DNA of 64,000 nt from Pseudorasbora parva. Lineage: Eukaryota; Chordata; Actinopteri; Cypriniformes; Gobionidae. The notes below the pieces were generated by a model that searched no databases, had not been told where the DNA came from, and saw nothing but the letters and a program-made list of their open reading frames with translations. The DNA lies in assembly GCF_024679245.1 (NCBI RefSeq), contig NC_090187.1:3303751-3367750 (forward strand), in the 5' to 3' direction. Of this stretch, positions 47,201-59,091 are shown piece after piece (the stretch's first letter is position 1; the number at the start of each line of letters is the position of its first letter). The position numbers and the translations under genes were made by a program.

Positions 47201-48157
47201 AGGAGTGCAAAATTACATTTGATTTGATTTTACTTACAACAAAGTATGACGGGATGGCTGTAATGCTTTAACCCGACATCAGTCAGTCAACATATGCCCA
47301 GTAATGTTGTCGCTGTGCATGTGGCACAAAAATGTTTCTGTAGCGGATGGCACTAGCAATGCCAAGGTCAAGCGTTTGATTCCCAGGGAAAGCAAGAGCT
47401 AATCAAATGTGTGCCGAGAATGCAATGCAGGTCACTTTGAATAAAAGCATTTGCCAAATGCATAAATGTTTTCACATGTCCGGTATCTAAAGTAGATACA
47501 GTATCTTTATAGATACAATATATTTATAGATACAGCATCTTTACCCAGTATCTTTATGCAGCTGTGAGGTTTGGAGCAATTGTAGCATAAGTTAAAGAAA
47601 CATTGTATGACAGTTTAAAAGGTTAATCTTTAAGATGCATAAAGAATAGTGTTGACTTATGAACTTCATATAGGTCAGTTTAGTCACATTAACACACTAA
47701 CCCAATCTGTGAAAAGGTCAGAGGTCAGGTTCAGCTCTGAATCATGTTTTTATTGAAATAACAGGTTTCATGTTACATCTTATGTTATTGCATTGTTGTA
47801 GTGTCATGCATGTTATGGTGATTATGACATGATTCATCATGATGTGTCTTTCTCTTTACCAATGTACTTTGTACTACTGTACTGTATCTGGATTTTTTCA
47901 CAGGGTTTAACCTGTATTTTTAGGCGCTGAGCACTGAATGTGCTGTAGCTCCTTTTGTTTGCTGGTTTTTCTTATTACAGGTATTATTCCTTCCTAATGG
48001 GAGTCAATGGCAGCCCTATGCCTAGTACCTTCTAAAATAATGAAATTTGGCACATTTATAGTAGTGGTCCTGAATAGTAATCTGAACTACTGGTTCAAAA
48101 TATTGATGGTTATTATACATTTTGAACCCTTTGCCCTATAAACAAAATGGCAGCCTC
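44218..48157. other. No gene seen (about 3.9 kb)
   Basis: AT-rich DNA with scattered short frames, none with family motifs or a plausible exon structure. GATACA-type short repeats at 47495-47550. It could be intergenic or a long intron. Confidence 0.45.
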
Positions 48158-48166
48158 AAATAGTGC

Positions 48167-49375
48167 TAGCCTGGCTCTGCCCTCCTACGTGCTTCCGCTC
48201 AATTTTCATTTTCCTTCAGTACTACGTCTGGGACTGCTGTGTAGTCTTAGGTTTTCTCCGAACAAATTTTTACCGGTCCAATCAGCGAACAGAGGGAGTG
48301 GCTGAGAACGATGACGTTGATGTCAAACGCTAGTTTGAGATGTAGTTCAGTAATGGCGGCGGAGAAGGATACAAACTAAACCATTCATTGCATTGTGGCA
48401 CCGCTGCCGAACATCCAGAAGTTAAAGCCGGAGCAATAACAGTCTTTGCTGGGGTTTGTTGGTGGCCATGATGTTGTGGTCCTCCAACAGGGTAAATTCG
48501 GGAAAAGTTTGATTTTCCAGATCGCTTCGTTAGTGATGAAGGAGTTGCTGAAGCTATTCGGACAGTAACTGTTTCTCGTGGGGTCGGAAGGTATTGCCAT
48601 CATTTAAGTTACAGGGACTGGTCCGTTATTTTATTGCCGTCCGTCTCTCACCACCCGCGTAAAAATCCCCGGCCGAGTTACCGACTGCTTTTGACAAACG
48701 CAAGGTCGTGTTGATGTAACAGCTGTCCGAATCCACATCTCTGAGTTGTCAACAATATATCACTTCAAAATTCACTGTTTGTAATCATTTTTGACCACTG
48801 CAGAACACCGTACGGTTGCTGCTGTTATTAGGATGCATTTATAGACTTATATTTCCTTAAAATGCTGGCAAGTATTTAGAAGAGCAATATATTTCATCAA
48901 CGCTCAAACAAATTAAAATAAAAGCACTTAAACATTTGAATTGGTCCGTTATTGCAGCATTTATTATCATACCAAGCATATTACATTTTATTTACAGTAT
49001 ACAATGATGTTACGGACCACGTGAGCGCCGCGTTCCCGATCACAAAGCTCTCCTCTCCACCGTGGCGTGAATAAATCACAATTCGAATGCACGAGTTTTA
49101 GGTTTTATCCTATAGTTTTATTACTGGGGTTGCCTGCACATGTGCACTTTTATTTTGTCAGATTTCCATGAGTGAAACAGGCGAAGGGCGCATGACATAC
49201 GTCACGACCAAACGTTAGCGATTGGTTATGGCAGATCCAGAGTGGCTCAGGGCAGATCCAATAGTTCTAAACCTCAACAGGGTGCCCGCCTTCGCGGAAA
49301 TAAACCCTTGTCAATCGAGAGTGGCCAGACTCTATGTACAAATGAAATGTACGAGAGTCTGGTAAAACCAGGCTA
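48167..49375. mobile_element. TAGCC/AGGCTA element, 1209 bp, exact 9-bp target duplication
   Basis: Starts TAGCCTGGCTCTGCCCTCC and ends GGTAAAACCAGGCTA. AAATAGTGC lies directly outside both ends (48158-48166, 49376-49384). No transposase frame recognised; GC-richer than its surroundings. Confidence 0.9.
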
Positions 49376-49384
49376 AAATAGTGC

Positions 49385-50175
49385 TAGATCCAAGTGTAAA
49401 TAGAAACTAGATTATATTTAAACTCAGTGAAAATAGCATATTTCTTAGTGATAATTATTATTTACACTAAGTGAAAATAACATATTTTAGCGATAGATGA
49501 TATTTACACTAAGGGTGTACTCACACTAGGCACGGTTGCCTTGTACCGGGCCTAAGCGCGATTGCATATTAAGTGAAAACAGAGATATATTCTATTTACA
49601 CAATGTAAAAATAGCAGTTCTTTGCAATATTTGTAATTACATGAAATTTCTACTTTATTTTTTGCATACATACTATTTACACCAGTATTGTTGTACATTA
49701 ACAGGATGCAATAATAACAGAGTGTATATGATTATATTTATTAAAATTATTAAATGGATGGCGCCTTACTGGGACAATTAAAGCCCTCCTTACACCGATC
49801 CCTAACCCTAAACAATAAATGTTAATTAAACGTTAAATGTTATTAAACATTTTGTTAGGCACTTTATTTTCACTTTTGGAACATTTTCTTATTTTTTATT
49901 GAAATTAAATCCCTATCTGATGTGATATGTGATGAGAAAAGAGAGAAGAGCGTGCACACCTGAAGGCGGATTCGAAACCCGGGTCGAATCGTGTCGAGAC
50001 CAAGATCCTTAAGCTTTACACTCTGCCAACTACACCACTGAAAACATCAAAATGTGTATGTTTTTGTTTTAATCTTCTTTTTTTCCTAACTATGCCTGGT
50101 TTCTCGCCTAACGGCGCTAGTGAAATAGCACTTCCCAACAAGACACGCTATGTGCACTTAGTGTAAATAGACACT
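49385..50175. repeat. Stretch with repeated TTTACACTAAG words around a tRNA-like segment
   Basis: ATTTACACTAAGTGAAAATA-type words recur near 49460, 49510 and, diverged, 49600. GTGTAAATAG occurs near both limits (49393, 50161). The tRNA-like segment sits towards the right. It may be an old composite retroposon; I cannot name it. Confidence 0.4.
49961..50041 (-). ncRNA. tRNA-like pol III promoter segment (SINE head or tRNA pseudogene)
   Basis: On the minus strand GTAGTTGGCAGAG (50021-50033) resembles an A box and GGGTTTCGAATCC (49968-49980) a B box (GTTCGANNC type, one extra T), about 40 bp apart, with GTGGTGTAG at the 5' end. The acceptor and anticodon arms do not pair well, so it is not an intact tRNA gene. 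A decayed tRNA-derived SINE head is the simplest reading. Confidence 0.45.
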
Positions 50176-51314
50176 CCGAAACAAAATGATTGAATTAATT
50201 GAATTATTGCTACCTGATTACTCTGTTTATGCTGATCACAGGCAATATTTAACATTTAAACTCAGCCTATTACAGTAGTCAACATTTTAAAATGTAGGTA
50301 CTGAACTCAGTTTTTGCGCTCCTTCTCCTTCAGTATGTCGTGTTTGTGGTTCCTTCATTGCTTGGCCCCAAACTGCAGCTTATATTTTACGTTTTGAATG
50401 TGGTTGTTACAAACGTATATAAAAGTGGTTCTTTTCACTCTAAATCTTTAAATGTTGCTACCATATTTTTTACGGAACAGTTCAGCAAACACAGCTGCCA
50501 TTTATTGATCAGTGTCTCAGAGACTTGAAGTATACAACATGAATAATCTATCCATCTATTTATCCAATGTAACACTGAAAAACAGATTAAATAATTCATC
50601 TTTCATCTTTTGTACCTTTACTCCTCTTTTCCTGTCCCCCATGGCTGGGGTTCCAGGAATATGTGCCCTAGAGGTTTTCTGTACACCGAAAAAAAAAGAC
50701 AGAAAGAGAGAGAGAGTGAGAGAAAGACAGAGTCTCTGAGGACATGATGATGATCCTGAGGGAAGAGACACAGGGATACAGCTGCAGGACAGAAGTCCCA
50801 GAGCTCCTGGACTCATTTACACACACACAATCCACACCCAGAGGCATTCAGTGTGAAAATCCGGCTCTTACTGACGCATTCCAGGCTATTGATTCTAAAG
50901 CATTTCATCCCATTGAATTGCACTCCATTATACAGTAACTCTTCGTAGTTGCTGGAGGACTCATCCATTCTGAAACCAGAATAATAACTGACACATCCAA
51001 TCTGCACTAATGCGGTCTGTCGTCGCAGCCTCCAAATACAGACAGCTCTGTGATCCCATGGGATAGTCTTTATCAGTTCATGTTTTTCTGTTTATTTTCT
51101 GGGAAAGGAATTCAAGTTGTAAAGCATGAGTGTGAAACTCACTGAGAATTCAAACTAAAGTTTGAAATATGGACTGAAATATGGAAAATATTTACGGTGT
51201 ATGTTTTTCAAAAAACTGTAAATTTTTTCCCCCTAGCAATTATTCACTCTTAGGAGATACAGTAACACTTTATTTTTCAATATCTTTGCAACAATGTACA
51301 CGTCAAGTAGAAGT
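50176..51314. other. No gene seen
   Basis: Short GA-rich patch at 50700-50735. No exon or transposon terminus recognised. Confidence 0.45.
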
Positions 51315-51322
51315 CATTAGAG

Positions 51323-51580
51323 CAGGGGTCCTCAACGTTTTTCAGGGAAAGGACCCCTTAGGCGATGCAGCAGACTCCCAATACAAACTGTGTAAAAACA
51401 GAGCTACATATTATGCATATAGTCTTTGATATTAATAGAAACTAATGATATTAGTTATTATAAGTTATATTATGTTAAGAAAGTATAGATCATAACTATG
51501 CACATTACTTTTCATTGTTAACATTTAGATTCATGTTACAATAAACGTTGGGGTTGCGGACCCCCAGTTGAAGACCCATG
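51323..51580. mobile_element. hAT MITE with exact 8-bp target duplication
   Basis: Starts CAGGGGTCCTCAACGTTTTT and ends CCCCAGTTGAAGACCCATG (imperfect inverted copies). CATTAGAG lies directly outside both ends (51315-51322, 51581-51588). 258 bp, no coding capacity. Confidence 0.88.
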
Positions 51581-51606
51581 CATTAGAGTATTAGTAGATT
51601 CTCTGC

Positions 51607-51945
51607 TTAAAAGTGCAGTGTGTAGTATTTATGAGGATCTATTGGCAGAAATTCAATATCATAAACATGAGCCGTTATGTTTTATTACATCAGAATGAGC
51701 TGTTTCTATCTACACACCGCGGGTCCCTCACAGTGAAGTCGCCATTTTGCGCCGCCATGTTTCTACAGTAGCCCTAAAGGGACAAACTGCTCTACAGAGC
51801 GCTAGTCGCTCTCTGCTGTCTCAGATGATGACATCTTTGTCCTGTGACGGCCACCGAATGGGAGGGGTGAGCGGTGGGCAGTTGCAATTCACAACCTCAC
51901 CCCTAGACGCTGCCAAAATTTACACAAGGAACCTTTGGTAATTTA
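51607..51945. mobile_element. Fish MITE 'gtgcagtgtgtag', right end decayed
   Basis: Left TTAAAAGTGCAGTGTGTAG and GAGGATCTATTGGCAGAAAT are typical of a widespread fish element; the right end TTACACAAGGAACCTTTGG is a diverged complement. An open frame at 51747-51941 runs through it without recognised motifs. Confidence 0.55.
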
Positions 51946-52172
51946 CACAGGGTCATGAACTGTGTTTTCTTTTGAGCTTTTGACATATTAGAGGTCATCA
52001 TGCTATAAGAATATCCTGCCAGTCCAAAATTAGCTTTTATTGTAACCAAGCCCAGAGATCAACTTGAAAGAGAACTTTGGCCCCGCCCACTTGAGTGTTA
52101 GTGAGATGACAAGGAGAGAAGAGTGATAAAGGATCACTGGACTAAAACTAACATTACCTTCCAAAGGATCCT

Positions 52173-52662
52173 AAGGCCGTGTGTCCATCAAAGCGTTTTT
52201 AGCTAGCTGAAAACACTAGGCGCTCTGCTGAAAACGCCTCGCTGTGAGCGCTTGAGAGCGTTTTGGCAGGCAGCGTTTTTTTTTCCTCCAGTTGAGACTC
52301 TTTGTAATGATACGGAAAATCTGTGGAAATGCTACTAATTTCACAGGTAGTTTGTTTCTGTATTGATTCTACATAAAATTGCAGATACAATGTAAAGTAT
52401 TTGCTCTGGCTCTTGTTTTAAATCATTTTGTTCCATTGTTATTGCTTGTTGTCATCTGTTGCCGTTGTACATGCAGAATGTGCCGGCTGGTCTGATATAT
52501 TTTTCCCGCCCCTCCTCCGCTGTGATTGGACGGCTGGGTGAAAAGTGACCGTGATGAGCGCTGCATTTTACTCAAAGTTGAACATCGCTCAGCTCCCATT
52601 GAAAACAATTGAAAACACCAGCCAGCTGCGTGAAAAAACGCTTTGGTGGACATACGTCCCAA
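52173..52662. mobile_element. MITE 'gtgtccatcaaagcg'
   Basis: Left AAGGCCGTGTGTCCATCAAA with GCGTTTTT; right AAAAAACGCTTTGGTGGACA with TACGTCCC, inverted copies. The left part repeats GAAAAC-/GAGCGTTTT words. The right half resembles the end of the hAT element at 25874-27023. Confidence 0.65.
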
Positions 52663-53712
52663 AGCTAGGAATGTGCTTATTTATTCTCAACAATGTCTCA
52701 GTTGAGCATTATTTATGTGTATTCACTACATTTCACTGTGGATTCTGGAAATCAGATGTAATTTCGGTGCAAACAGACTTTTACAACATGAACTCTAACA
52801 CCACAACATGTGAGTAACCGTGTTCATTCTAAAGACCAATGATTTCTGATATGTAATGATTCATGTACAGTCAGATGTTCCTTGTGTGTCAGTAAATCAA
52901 ACCATTGACTTAACTTCACATTGTTTCTCTTAGTAGGATGAAACGTTTTATCACAGCAGCCAATGGCTGGGCGTTTACACTGAAGTCTCACAGCAGATAC
53001 GCCCCTTCAAACAGAGCGTTCAGATCTAAGACTACGGGTAAATGATGACCATTTTGATGTCACAATCATATTAACATTGTAAGTGCACTACAGGGAAGAT
53101 TATAAAACAATGCAGTTCATGTTCCCTTTCATATCTGCTAACATTTTATTTTGATGCTCCACAACGAACATCCCTAATGACTATAAGTAACTTTGCAAAT
53201 ACATGTTAACTTATTCGACAAACTTGAATCCTAACCTAACAGTCTCCTTATACTCTAATGAGAGTTCTTTTAAAAGTTAAGTATAGTAATGAAGCAGCTT
53301 TACTCCCATGTGGAGGTCTGGAGACTCGCATTGGTTTGAGTTCTGATGCAGTCATGGAGGTCCCAGAACAATACGGACAGCTCCTTTTGACCTCTGTGTT
53401 TAATCCGTCAGGAGAAATATTGGATTTTCTGCAAGCTGTTCCTCACAGAGGGATGTCTACAGTTTGAAGTATTTGGCTTCGGGCTACCTGTGTTCCTCTC
53501 CTACTCATTCTAGCTCCACCTGATATTTGTGCATTTTTAAACTATTCTAACCTGACATGAGTCTGAAGACATTTTTACATTTGTAATAACATATATTTTT
53601 CTAACCATGCATTTATGCCAAATAGAGTGCAACAGTCGGGTTCTGTAAGAAAAAAATCACTGTCGTTTTCTCCACAGGGAAATGGAGAATGGATAGCCCT
53701 TAGGGAAAAACC
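52663..53712. other. No gene seen
   Basis: A 69-codon frame at 53258-53467 has no recognised motif and no splice sites that extend it. Old repeat words (CCTAACCTAACAGTCTCCTT near 53230) match the intron repeat near 32800. Confidence 0.45.
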
Positions 53713-53716
53713 TTAA

Positions 53717-54794
53717 AGGGGGGGTGAAACACTCAGTCGATCTCATGTCAATCATGAGTTCCTATAGAGTAGTATTGCATCCTTCATATCTCTGAAAAGT
53801 CTTTAGTTTTATTATATTTATAAAAGAAATATAGGCTGTACCAAGTCTTTCCGGAAACAACCGAGCGCCTGGAGGCGTATCGTGTGGGCGGAGCTAAAGA
53901 ATGACGAGCGCGCACAAAGCGGTGACGTCCTCAAGCGTGGAGAAGAAAACGTTACTCTAAATCAGATTCAACTAATACAGATATGATCCAGAATCAGATC
54001 CGGAGGCTGAAATAAACTGAACAGGAGAAACAGCAACAGCAGGACGTCCGTCTCTGTGGTATGGACTGTATTTAGTGGCCTGTCAACATTTGTGTGTGTT
54101 TACTCGCAGTTTATGAGGACACGATTCGGTTTATGGACTATTGTATGCGACTAAACCTTAGCAGTAGCAAGCAAAACGGTTTTGCACGTCAGACTAGTGT
54201 AACGTTACACATAGAACAACAATGGAGTCCGTTAGCGCATTTGAATGACGAATCACGCTTTGTGAGAACACTAGGCTTATGTTTGGGTGGTTTTCCAATA
54301 ATCAAACTGACACCTATAGTGGTCAGCTAAACTAGTGTATTTAAACACACACCATAGATCGCATGCTCCATTGATAAATTAACTAACGTTATACATGATC
54401 GTGTCGTTTACTGATGCTTACTCACGCGACGATAGCCAACAACAGACATTTGAAGCAGTTTTACTCACCGGCCGCTTTTAAAGCACGACCGCGAACCTTT
54501 ATAGTCACCGCTCTGGTAACTGTTGATTTCGAAGTCCTGTGACAGCTGTGACCGTGGAGATCCACTTTTGCGACACGACTGAAGCGCGATGTTGTACAAG
54601 GACCTTCCACTCTGTCGACGTCAAGCCGACCCAAACTCGAAAAAAACTCTGAAACTTGTGAGAAACCGGAAGGAGTATTTTTGACACAGAAATACTGCAT
54701 CAAACGTCCAACATTGTCTATGTTTAGGATGGGAATCCAAGTCTTTAACAGTGTAAAAAGGTCAGTATGCATGAAACAGCATTTCACCCCCCCT
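53717..54794. mobile_element. DNA element with AGGGGGGGTGAAA ends at a TTAA target
   Basis: Starts AGGGGGGGTGAAACA and ends GCATTTCACCCCCCCT, inverted. TTAA precedes (53713-53716); the right flank is TTTA, one base off. The related copy at 42418-43318 keeps TTAA on its right, supporting TTAA as the true target. About 1.08 kb without a recognised transposase. Confidence 0.8.
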
Positions 54795-54798
54795 TTTA

Positions 54799-55406
54799 TA
54801 GCTCTACTGGAATAGAATTTAAACTCCATTATAATAAGATTTTTATTTGTGGTTTAGTTTTATATTTTACTGTGAAGTATATATAAAACATGTTGGCCTA
54901 TATAAAATGCAACACTCCCTTGGCATTTTGGCAGGTACAAAACCAAATCTTTTTTTTTTCATGAACTTAATAAAAAAGTAATGCATTTCATGCATTGACA
55001 CAGAAAATATTCTTCTTACTTTCATAATACTCAGCAAGGGAATTATTCAGAGGGGTGGAGGGTGGAAAAAAGGAGAGCCGTTGATCAGCAGGCTGTTTTC
55101 GGGCATGTGTGTTCCTCTGCAGACTCCGTCTGGTAGAGGGGGATCGTCCCGGCCTGTGACAGCTTCATTTCACTTCATAGACTCAGTTCATCTCATCCAA
55201 TCATCAGCAGCCGGAGAACTGCATGAGAGATTCTGCATTCTGCTGTTTTCTGTCGGATCTTTATTAGACGCTGGGAATGGAATCTCTCAAAGTCTCGTCT
55301 AGAAAACCCAAAGGTTCCTGATGTTTAATGTTTTTTCCTTCTTTTGTTTCATTGATTTATTTCATTTCATTAAATGGGCCACGTTATAGTTTTCCTTGAG
55401 GTCCCG
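54799..55406. other. No gene seen
   Basis: AT-rich, then a somewhat GC-richer patch at 55060-55300. Nothing recognised. Confidence 0.45.
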
Positions 55407-55555
55407 TTCCTTTCCTTTCCTTTCCTTTCCTTTCCTTTCCTTTCCTTTCCTTTCCTTTCCTTTCCTTTCCTTTCCTTTCCTTTCCTTTCCTTTCCTTTCC
55501 TTTCCTTTCCTTTCCTTTCCTTTCCTTTCCTTTCCTTTCCTTTCCTTTCCTTTCC
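55407..55555. repeat. (TTTCC)n pentanucleotide array, about 30 units
   Basis: Almost perfect TTTCC repeat. The strand is pure pyrimidine for about 150 bp, so the open frames across it (SFPFLSFPFL periodicity) are artefacts. Confidence 0.97.
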
Positions 55556-55760
55556 GTATACTGAATTTTATTACAATAATAATGACCCCTTTAATATTAG
55601 TTCCTATGATTTGACATTTTGATGAATGTTCATTTAGTTTAATTAGATTTTTATATTTTGGATCAATTTAAGAATGTTTAGTGCCATAGTATGTTTTCAT
55701 TGTTCAAGTCACTTTTCATCTTTAAAAGTTATTTAATATAATAGTCATCCCTGATAAATG

Positions 55761-55803
55761 TATTTATTTATTTTTATTTATTTATTTATTTATTTGATAT
55801 ATG

Positions 55804-55886
<83 letters not shown>
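55761..55886. repeat. TTTA-rich tract and (AT)n microsatellite
   Basis: TTTATTTA-type words at 55761-55795, then about 39 AT units at 55808-55886. Confidence 0.9.
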
Positions 55887-55890
<4 letters not shown>

Positions 55891-56082
55891 TTTTATTTTA
55901 TTTAGGAGTAGAAAATCTCTTTAACAAGTAACTCTTTTCATGTTTAAAAGGTCAGGGTATTTAGCATTTCTTATTATAATAATTATCCCTTTAATATGAG
56001 TTACTTCCTATGATTTAATATTTTTGTAAATGCTAAATTTCATTTAATTAAAACAATTTTTTTACAGACAATTTGAGATTAA

Positions 56083-57126
56083 AGGGGTCATGAACTGGCT
56101 TTTTAATTTTTTTATACGGTTGTCTGAGGTCAACTAATGATGTCCGTGTGGTTTTTACATTCACAAACATCATAACTAATTAATAATAGGCTATTTTCTA
56201 CACTGGTTTTGAGGCTCTCTCATGAATGCTGGGTTTTGATGGGCGTGACGCACTGGAGACTTGAAATTAAACGCCCATAGCTAGGACTGGATAAGATTTG
56301 CATATTTAATGAGCTTCAGCTCCCCTGTCAGTTCAGTTCACATGAGGGAGGGATTGCTTTGAAAGCAGCAACCGGGATGATTCTCTCAAACGTAAACGTC
56401 TTTATCTAACAAATACAATGATTTATTTCTTATCCACCCACGATTGATTGGAATATTATTTCTGTATTACATGGCCCGCACGATCTGTGGATATAAGCGT
56501 TAATACACAAGTGCTCGTGCGCGGCCAGGTCAAGAAAATATTATTTCTGCCGACAGGTACGTTTTGGTAGTCTGCCTGGAAAACACACAGCCCCAGGACT
56601 AGTACTATTACATATAAAAAATAAGTTTTACTCACATAAGTTTGTTGCACCATTCCTGACCCAATATAGAAGGCACAACATTGTGTCTGCATATCCAGCA
56701 CCTGAGACTTGTTTACACACGATTCCACAGTGAAATGAAGCGGACACACGAATGTTCTTCCCCTGAGCTGGAACTTCATTAAAAATAAATGAAGGATCAC
56801 ACATTCCTAATATTAGGATCTGACGGAAGCTTATGCAGCGACTGTTCTTCCACAATATCTTGCTATCTTCTTCAGGATGTTTATTGCTGCTGGCTAACGT
56901 GATCTAATGAGTCGGTGGGCGGGGCTACTGTAGAGGCGGTGTCTCGCCACTAGATGACGTCAGAATGAAGCCCACGATCTTTTTCTGGACCTGGTGTCTA
57001 TAAAAGCTTTTCTTTGACTAACAAGGAAGTTTTCAGCTCTGAAACGTATATTATATTCTTACATTACCATGACCTTTTATATATCAAAAGCCCAAGGGAA
57101 AGTTGATTTCTCAATTCATCACCCCT
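56083..57126. mobile_element. TTAA-flanked DNA element with AGGGGTCATGAA ends
   Basis: Starts AGGGGTCATGAACTGG and ends CAATTCATCACCCCT, inverted, with TTAA exactly outside (56079-56082, 57127-57130). 1044 bp. The minus-strand frame 56456-56800 has no recognised domain. Terminal style resembles the 53717 element. Confidence 0.82.
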
Positions 57127-57417
57127 TTAAATGTTTGTGGGATATTACATTTCTTCAATTTTAATGTGGCATTCTGATGAAAATCAATATAGTAAAACAT
57201 GGATAAAGAAAAAGTAAAAGTCTCCTTCCCAATGGCTGACGTCTGCATCTTCTCTGGCCCTGGCAGAAGTAAAGGAATGTTATAGAGAGCACTGGAGCGG
57301 GCTCACATCCATCTATTGATGTTGTAATTAAACTTTAACTAGCCTCAGTTTGACTGCTGAGTGAAAGATTTCATGTGTGAGAAGCGGAAAAGGGAAAAAG
57401 ACGGATTGAAAGACAAT

Positions 57418-57950
<533 letters not shown>

Positions 57951-58242
57951 GAGGAGCACAACAATGAGTTTGAGGTGTTGACTTGGCCTTCAAATTTCCC
58001 AGATCTCAATCCAGTCGAGCATCTGTGGGATGAGCTGAACAAACAAGTCCGATCCATGGAGGCCCCACCTCACAACTTACAGGACTAAAAGCATATGCTG
58101 CTAACACATTGGTGCCAGATCACACAGCACACATGGGGAGAGGTCAGAGGTCTAGTGGAGTCCATGCCTCGATGGGTCAGGGCTGTTTGGGCAGAAAAAG
58201 GGGGACCAACAAAACATTATCATCATAATGTTATACCTGATC
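57951..58242 (+). pseudogene. Tc1-like transposase C-terminal fragment
   Basis: Reads [20 protein letters not shown], then PVEHLWDELNKQV and a stop after HNLQD. The DLNP-VE block holds the last catalytic residue of the family. Further along a second frame gives [20 protein letters not shown]. The end ATAATGTTATACCTGATCAG (58223-58242) is the TIR type of the element at 23527-24722, so both belong to one transposon family. The N-terminal two thirds are absent. Confidence 0.85.
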
Positions 58243-58839
58243 AGAGAGTCTTCATATTTTTTATCAGTGTTATTTTGATAAATTTGACACAATATGACAG
58301 TAGGGTTAAAATAATAGAGCTTTAACTGTAAAACAGTTTGTGAGCATTAGCAGAAGTCATCATTATTATCTGTGAATCTGGCCAATCGTGGGACAGATTC
58401 AGAGCTTGCCCAGCCGTTCTGGAGATGCTCTCTCGAGTTGCTCTCTCGGTGCTTTGATGCCATTCGTCACAATCATATGATGTCAACATTGTCTAAAGTC
58501 GGACAAAATTTCCAACTGGCATGCAGTGCTTCAGACACCGATCGCTCTCCGCAGCGCAGCATGAAGCCGAACACAACTTTGATGAATAGGTAATTAAATA
58601 ATTCACTCAAACGATTCATTTAAACACCACTGAACTCAGAGACGCACAACTGCTGATGGTTTTTTAAAAAACTATTTTCTTTGGTAGAAGCATGTAAATA
58701 ATGAAAAGAAAATACTATTTAAGTCCTTAAAACTTTGTTTAATTTCTTTGTAACAATTTCGGAGTGAAAACTGTTTCAAAGTAAATCCTACACAATCTTT
58801 TGCCAGCTCAGACGATGTGTCAATAAGTCAAATTTGAAC
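58243..58839. other. No gene seen
   Basis: Includes a 73-codon frame at 58372-58593 without recognised motifs. Confidence 0.4.
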
Positions 58840-59087
58840 TCTTTCAGTCCTGTAGCTCGTTCTGGGGCAACATTTCATTCAGTGACATTAGGCAGTTTTG
58901 ATTTATATCCTGAATAATGATGATCACGTTATTTTACATATAAATATACTATCACTTGTTTCTACTTCTTCTTCACCTGTGTGTTGATCAGAAGATTCTG
59001 TACTCTTTCAGCAGACGTGTAATGGCGCCCCCTACCGCATAAGTGAAAACACGGAAATACAGAAATTTCTATCAATACCGCAAATAG
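58840..59087. mobile_element. Right half of the TTAA MITE family of 22962-23432
   Basis: Shares TTTCATTCAGT-ACATTAGGCA, GATTCTGTACTCTTTCAG and GTGAAAACACGGAAA with the intronic MITE and ends CGCAAATAG before TTAA at 59088. The next element starts on that same TTAA. Confidence 0.65.
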
Positions 59088-59091
59088 TTAA

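Noticed and set aside
49961..50041. Functional tRNA gene on the minus strand
   Set aside because: A and B boxes are present but the acceptor and anticodon stems do not pair, so only a tRNA-derived relic is claimed.
53258..53467. Possible exon, 69 codons
   Set aside because: No recognised motif and no consistent acceptor and donor pair; kept as unassigned DNA.
55374..55622. Two overlapping frames with SFPFL periodicity
   Set aside because: Pure translation of the TTTCC array, which is open in all frames of that strand.
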